Shown here piece by piece: positions 61,706 to 64,000 of a stretch of 64,000 nucleotides of DNA. Within the stretch, counting starts at the first letter, position 1; each line of letters opens with the position of its first letter. The DNA is taken from contig BGKB01000050.1 of assembly GCA_003116975.1 (NCBI GenBank), forward strand, positions 124,001 through 188,000, in the 5' to 3' direction. The position numbers were made by a program, and so were the translations under genes. The notes below the pieces were generated by a model, which made no database searches, was not told the DNA's origin, and worked only from the letters and a program-made list of their open reading frames with translations. The stretch comes from Aurantiochytrium sp. KH105 (taxonomy: Eukaryota; Sar; Bigyra; Thraustochytrida; Thraustochytriidae).

Positions 61706-63065
61706 CAGGTCTCAGCACCAGATGCAGCAGCTGCAGCAGCAGCAGCAATTCCACCAGCACCTCGAGTCCCTCGGCGCAATGCAGGGCAGCAGCAGCGACT
61801 CCCGCGACTGGGCCGGCGAGTGGGCCGCCCCTCTCGACGAGAGCGAGTGGTGGGCATCGAACGAGCATTTGTTGCCCTTTGCTTCCACCATCGAGGACGA
61901 CCTTAGCGAGGGAACCGCCTGCGTCTCGCAGCCGGTCTCACCAAAGGACGACATGCTCAAGTATTCCCAGTTCGCATCGGACGACAGCATCCAGACCGTC
62001 CAACTCGAGGAGGGCTGCAACGTCTACTTTAAGCGCCCTTTTAACCAGTACCAGCAGCAGCAGCAGCAGCAGCTGCAACACCACAACCAGCACTCCTACT
62101 CGGGCGCGCTGCCCGACCTCAGCAACCGGTCACAGCAAGTGGTCCCCATGTACGCTAATCAGCACCGGACGATGCCCTTGCAAAAGGCGGCCGAGGACCG
62201 CGCGAACAAGCGCAGGCGGACGCAGTCTTCCGCGTCTAAGCCCGTCAAGCGCGAAGTCAACATTGAGATCGAGCAACCTGATCTGCCACTTGTTCAAACC
62301 CAGAACCAAGCGCAGCAGCATCTCAAGCAAGAGCAAGAGCATCGTCTTGTACCCTCGTCAGCCGCCTCGGCGGTGCGACCGAGCTCTCTCAACCAGGTGC
62401 ATCCCAACGCAATCGATCTCAACCCTCGCGACTTCCAGAGCATCCTGCGAGCCCTTGGTGCTCACCTCGTCGATGGTGCGTCTAGTGGCCGCCACTGCGT
62501 TGACCTCATCGACCCCAAGGTGCTCTCCACTCTTCAGCCGGACGCGCGCTCTGACCGCATCCGCTTCATCCAGCCGGACAAGACCTTCATCATGAACGCG
62601 ACCGTGCCTCTCAAGGACCGCCGCCGCTACGATTCCTTTTGCGATCAGACCCTCGAGACCGGCGAGACGACCTTTTGGTGCGATCAGGGTAACGCGCACT
62701 GCATGCTCGACTGCTCAAAGCCTCTGCAAGAATCCGCCATTGATGGTAAACACGTCAACCCGCGCACCATCCAGGTTGCGCACGCCCTTGCCCGCCGCGT
62801 CTCAGGTCTCACACAAATGGAGCGACCCATCATTAAAAGTTTTTACTATGCGCTCTGCGCCCGACCGAGCTCCAAGTCCAATCTGCGCAAGACCAAGGGC
62901 TCGCTCTCGGGCTCCTGGCCTCTTGGTCTTCACAAGCACATTTACGTGCTCTGCGAACAGTCTGTCGATAACCGTCACAAGATCCTCCCAGGCTCGCAGA
63001 TTTGGCTCGTCCGCTACTTTGTCAAGGGTAAGCTGCACCCGGAGCTCGACCGCTTCGTGCTCTAA
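61554..63065 (+). CDS. Regulator B: polyQ/H protein with the same unrecognised C-terminal domain, 503 aa
   Basis: ATG 61554 (CAAGATGCAG). Residues 1-80 are almost pure Gln/His with runs of 13 or more Gln. An acidic, Trp-containing segment follows (about 85-115, WAGEWAAPLDESEWWAS), activation-domain-like. A second Gln run lies near 170. A bipartite nuclear signal lies near 220-235 (RANKRRRTQSSASKPVKRE), containing a SUMO-type VKRE. The C-terminal half (about 285-503) matches regulator A: LNPRDFQSILRALGAHLV, FWCDQGNAHCMLD, VNPRTIQVAHALARRVS, SFYYALC, LGLHKHIYVLCEQS and IWLVRYFVKGKLHP. Here the domain is uninterrupted and ends at the C-terminus, giving its minimal form of about 215 residues. Inferred nuclear regulator; not a family I recognise. 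Confidence 0.9.
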
Positions 63066-63539
63066 GCAGCTTGCGTTGCATCCGCATTTGCCGCTGCCGC
63101 CTCGCTTCCCTCTTCTCTGTGTGTCAAAAGACGGGAGGCGCGGACCTCAACAGCCTTTCCACATAAAAGGTGACCATTGCCTCATTACCTTTTCTCGCGA
63201 GACTCTCGAGCAGCATGCATGCAAGTCTGACGCCTGCTGTCAGTACCCCGCTGCATCCTTGTGTGCCTCGCATTCTCCTAAGCGACGTTGTCGACCCTGC
63301 CGGGACGCGTCGCTTATGCGCACTCACTCCTCCCTCTGCCCTGTGCCTTTCCATATCTACTACAAGTTGTACTACTCTCGAATTGACCCTTTGCACGATG
63401 TTTTGAAGAATGTATCAGTTTCAGATTTGATTGTCTATTTGTTTGCAGTCCTTGAACAAGTCTTTCTTGCGTTGTGACAGCCGCAACTGCCTTTGCCATG
63501 TCTTTTGTTCGACTTGCCATTGTCTCTGTTGCTGTGCAA
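63066..63539. other. 3' flank of regulator B
   Basis: About 470 bp before the dynein relic. A minus-strand frame continues from the relic to a stop at 63421 (Gln/Arg/Lys-rich tail) but shows no dynein similarity. No independent gene seen. Confidence 0.55.
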
Positions 63540-63902
63540 GGCATTTCTCGATGCACGAGGATCGGTACGACTGCGTGAACACACCAAGGAAGGCGATCAC
63601 ACCCGAAGAGAGCAGAATAGCTCCCAAGGCATGCTCGTACTGCGAGATCTGCAACAAATTGAGCCCAGGGGATCTTCTCGCCACCGAGACTGCCAATGAG
63701 ACGCGAGGCTCGGTCAAGCCCGCAACCTGCTGCTCGAGAGCGTCGTTCTTAACCATGGAGTCCTGCAGCTCATTCTGCAGCATTTGCAGGTTGTCCAGCA
63801 CGGGCCTGCAGCTCGGCTTGCTTGGCCTGCAGCATGCACATAGCCTCGGCAAGGTTAGCGCTGGCTCAGGCTTCCTTGACATGGACTCGCAATGTTGCTG
63901 GG
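63540..63902 (-). pseudogene. Dynein heavy-chain pseudogene fragment (stalk CC2 to start of AAA5)
   Basis: The minus strand encodes pieces of the dynein motor in the right order but in changing frames. VHVKEA, then an in-frame TGA (63868-63866), then ASANLAEAMCMLQAKQAELQA belongs to stalk helix CC2. After a shift near 63807 comes LDNLQMLQNELQDSMVKNDA, continuing LEQQVAG. After a shift near 63716 comes RASRLIGSLGGEKIPWAQF, the conserved R-L-I-x-x-L-G-G-E-K-x-x-W block. After a shift near 63638 comes LGAILLSSGVIAFLGVFTQS, the AAA5 start. One stop and three frame changes in about 360 bp, and loss of AAA5-AAA6 downstream, show a dead truncated copy. A possible 3' splice site (TTTTTTTGCAG) ends at 63903; the rest of the gene, if any, lies right of the window. 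Confidence 0.8.
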
Positions 63903-64000
63903 CTGCAAAAAAACGAAAAGCAGGCGTCGCCAATCCAAAGGGACCAACACAACAGCGTCACAAGTCATGTAGGATCGCATAGATGCGTCACCAAAGTGAA

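Overview
This window looks like nuclear DNA of a compact, GC-rich protist, most likely a labyrinthulomycete (a thraustochytrid such as Aurantiochytrium or Hondaea) or a close stramenopile. The evidence is: clearly eukaryotic genes (Sec61 gamma, PIG-Q/Gpi1, a Ski2 helicase, a kinesin-14, a BT1 transporter); almost no introns (only two are supported, each about 91 bp with GTAAGT...AG ends); long GC-rich reading frames; and gene-poor flanks full of tetranucleotide microsatellites. A WDR92/DNAAF10 orthologue and a dynein heavy-chain relic point to a lineage with motile flagella. The species assignment is inference.

Layout. 1-8.1 kb: a partial gene running off the left edge (-), an ankyrin-repeat protein (+), a tandem pair of short-chain dehydrogenases (+) and Sec61 gamma (+). 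8.3-16 kb: PIG-Q (-), a YqaJ-type nuclease (+) and a Ski2 RNA helicase (-). 16-19.3 kb: a gene-poor stretch with one weak ORF. 19.3-26.5 kb: a 79-residue protein (+), a triple-SH3 coiled-coil protein (-), a GFA/DUF6151-like Cys-rich protein (-) and a GTPase ending in a CaaX box (-). 28.8-33.6 kb: a PH + J-domain protein (+) and an FtsH-like AAA ATPase without its protease domain (+). 34.2-42.6 kb: WDR92 (-), a Pro-rich coiled-coil protein (+), a membrane-anchored metallophosphoesterase (-), a BT1-family transporter (+) and a kinesin-14 (-). 45.4-64 kb: two Q/H/S-rich proteins sharing an unrecognised C-terminal domain, about 13 kb apart with only repeats between them, then a degraded dynein heavy-chain fragment (-) at the right edge.

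Many genes form head-to-head pairs with short shared upstream regions (metallophosphoesterase/BT1 168 bp, WDR92/coiled-coil about 480 bp, PIG-Q/YqaJ about 650 bp, left-edge gene/ankyrin about 860 bp) or tail-to-tail pairs (YqaJ/Ski2 79 bp, Sec61 gamma/PIG-Q about 250 bp). The genes do not form one pathway. They are mostly housekeeping functions (ER translocation, GPI-anchor synthesis, RNA decay, mitosis, flagellar assembly) mixed with lineage-specific proteins.

The best candidates for something undescribed are the paired Q-rich proteins with the shared domain (45.4-48.6 and 61.6-63.1 kb), which look like transcriptional regulators. Next are the CaaX-tailed GTPase, the protease-less FtsH, the PH-J protein, and a degenerate 155-190 bp repeat array in the gene-free interval. 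I saw no rRNA, tRNA, CRISPR array, integrase, transposase or reverse transcriptase.
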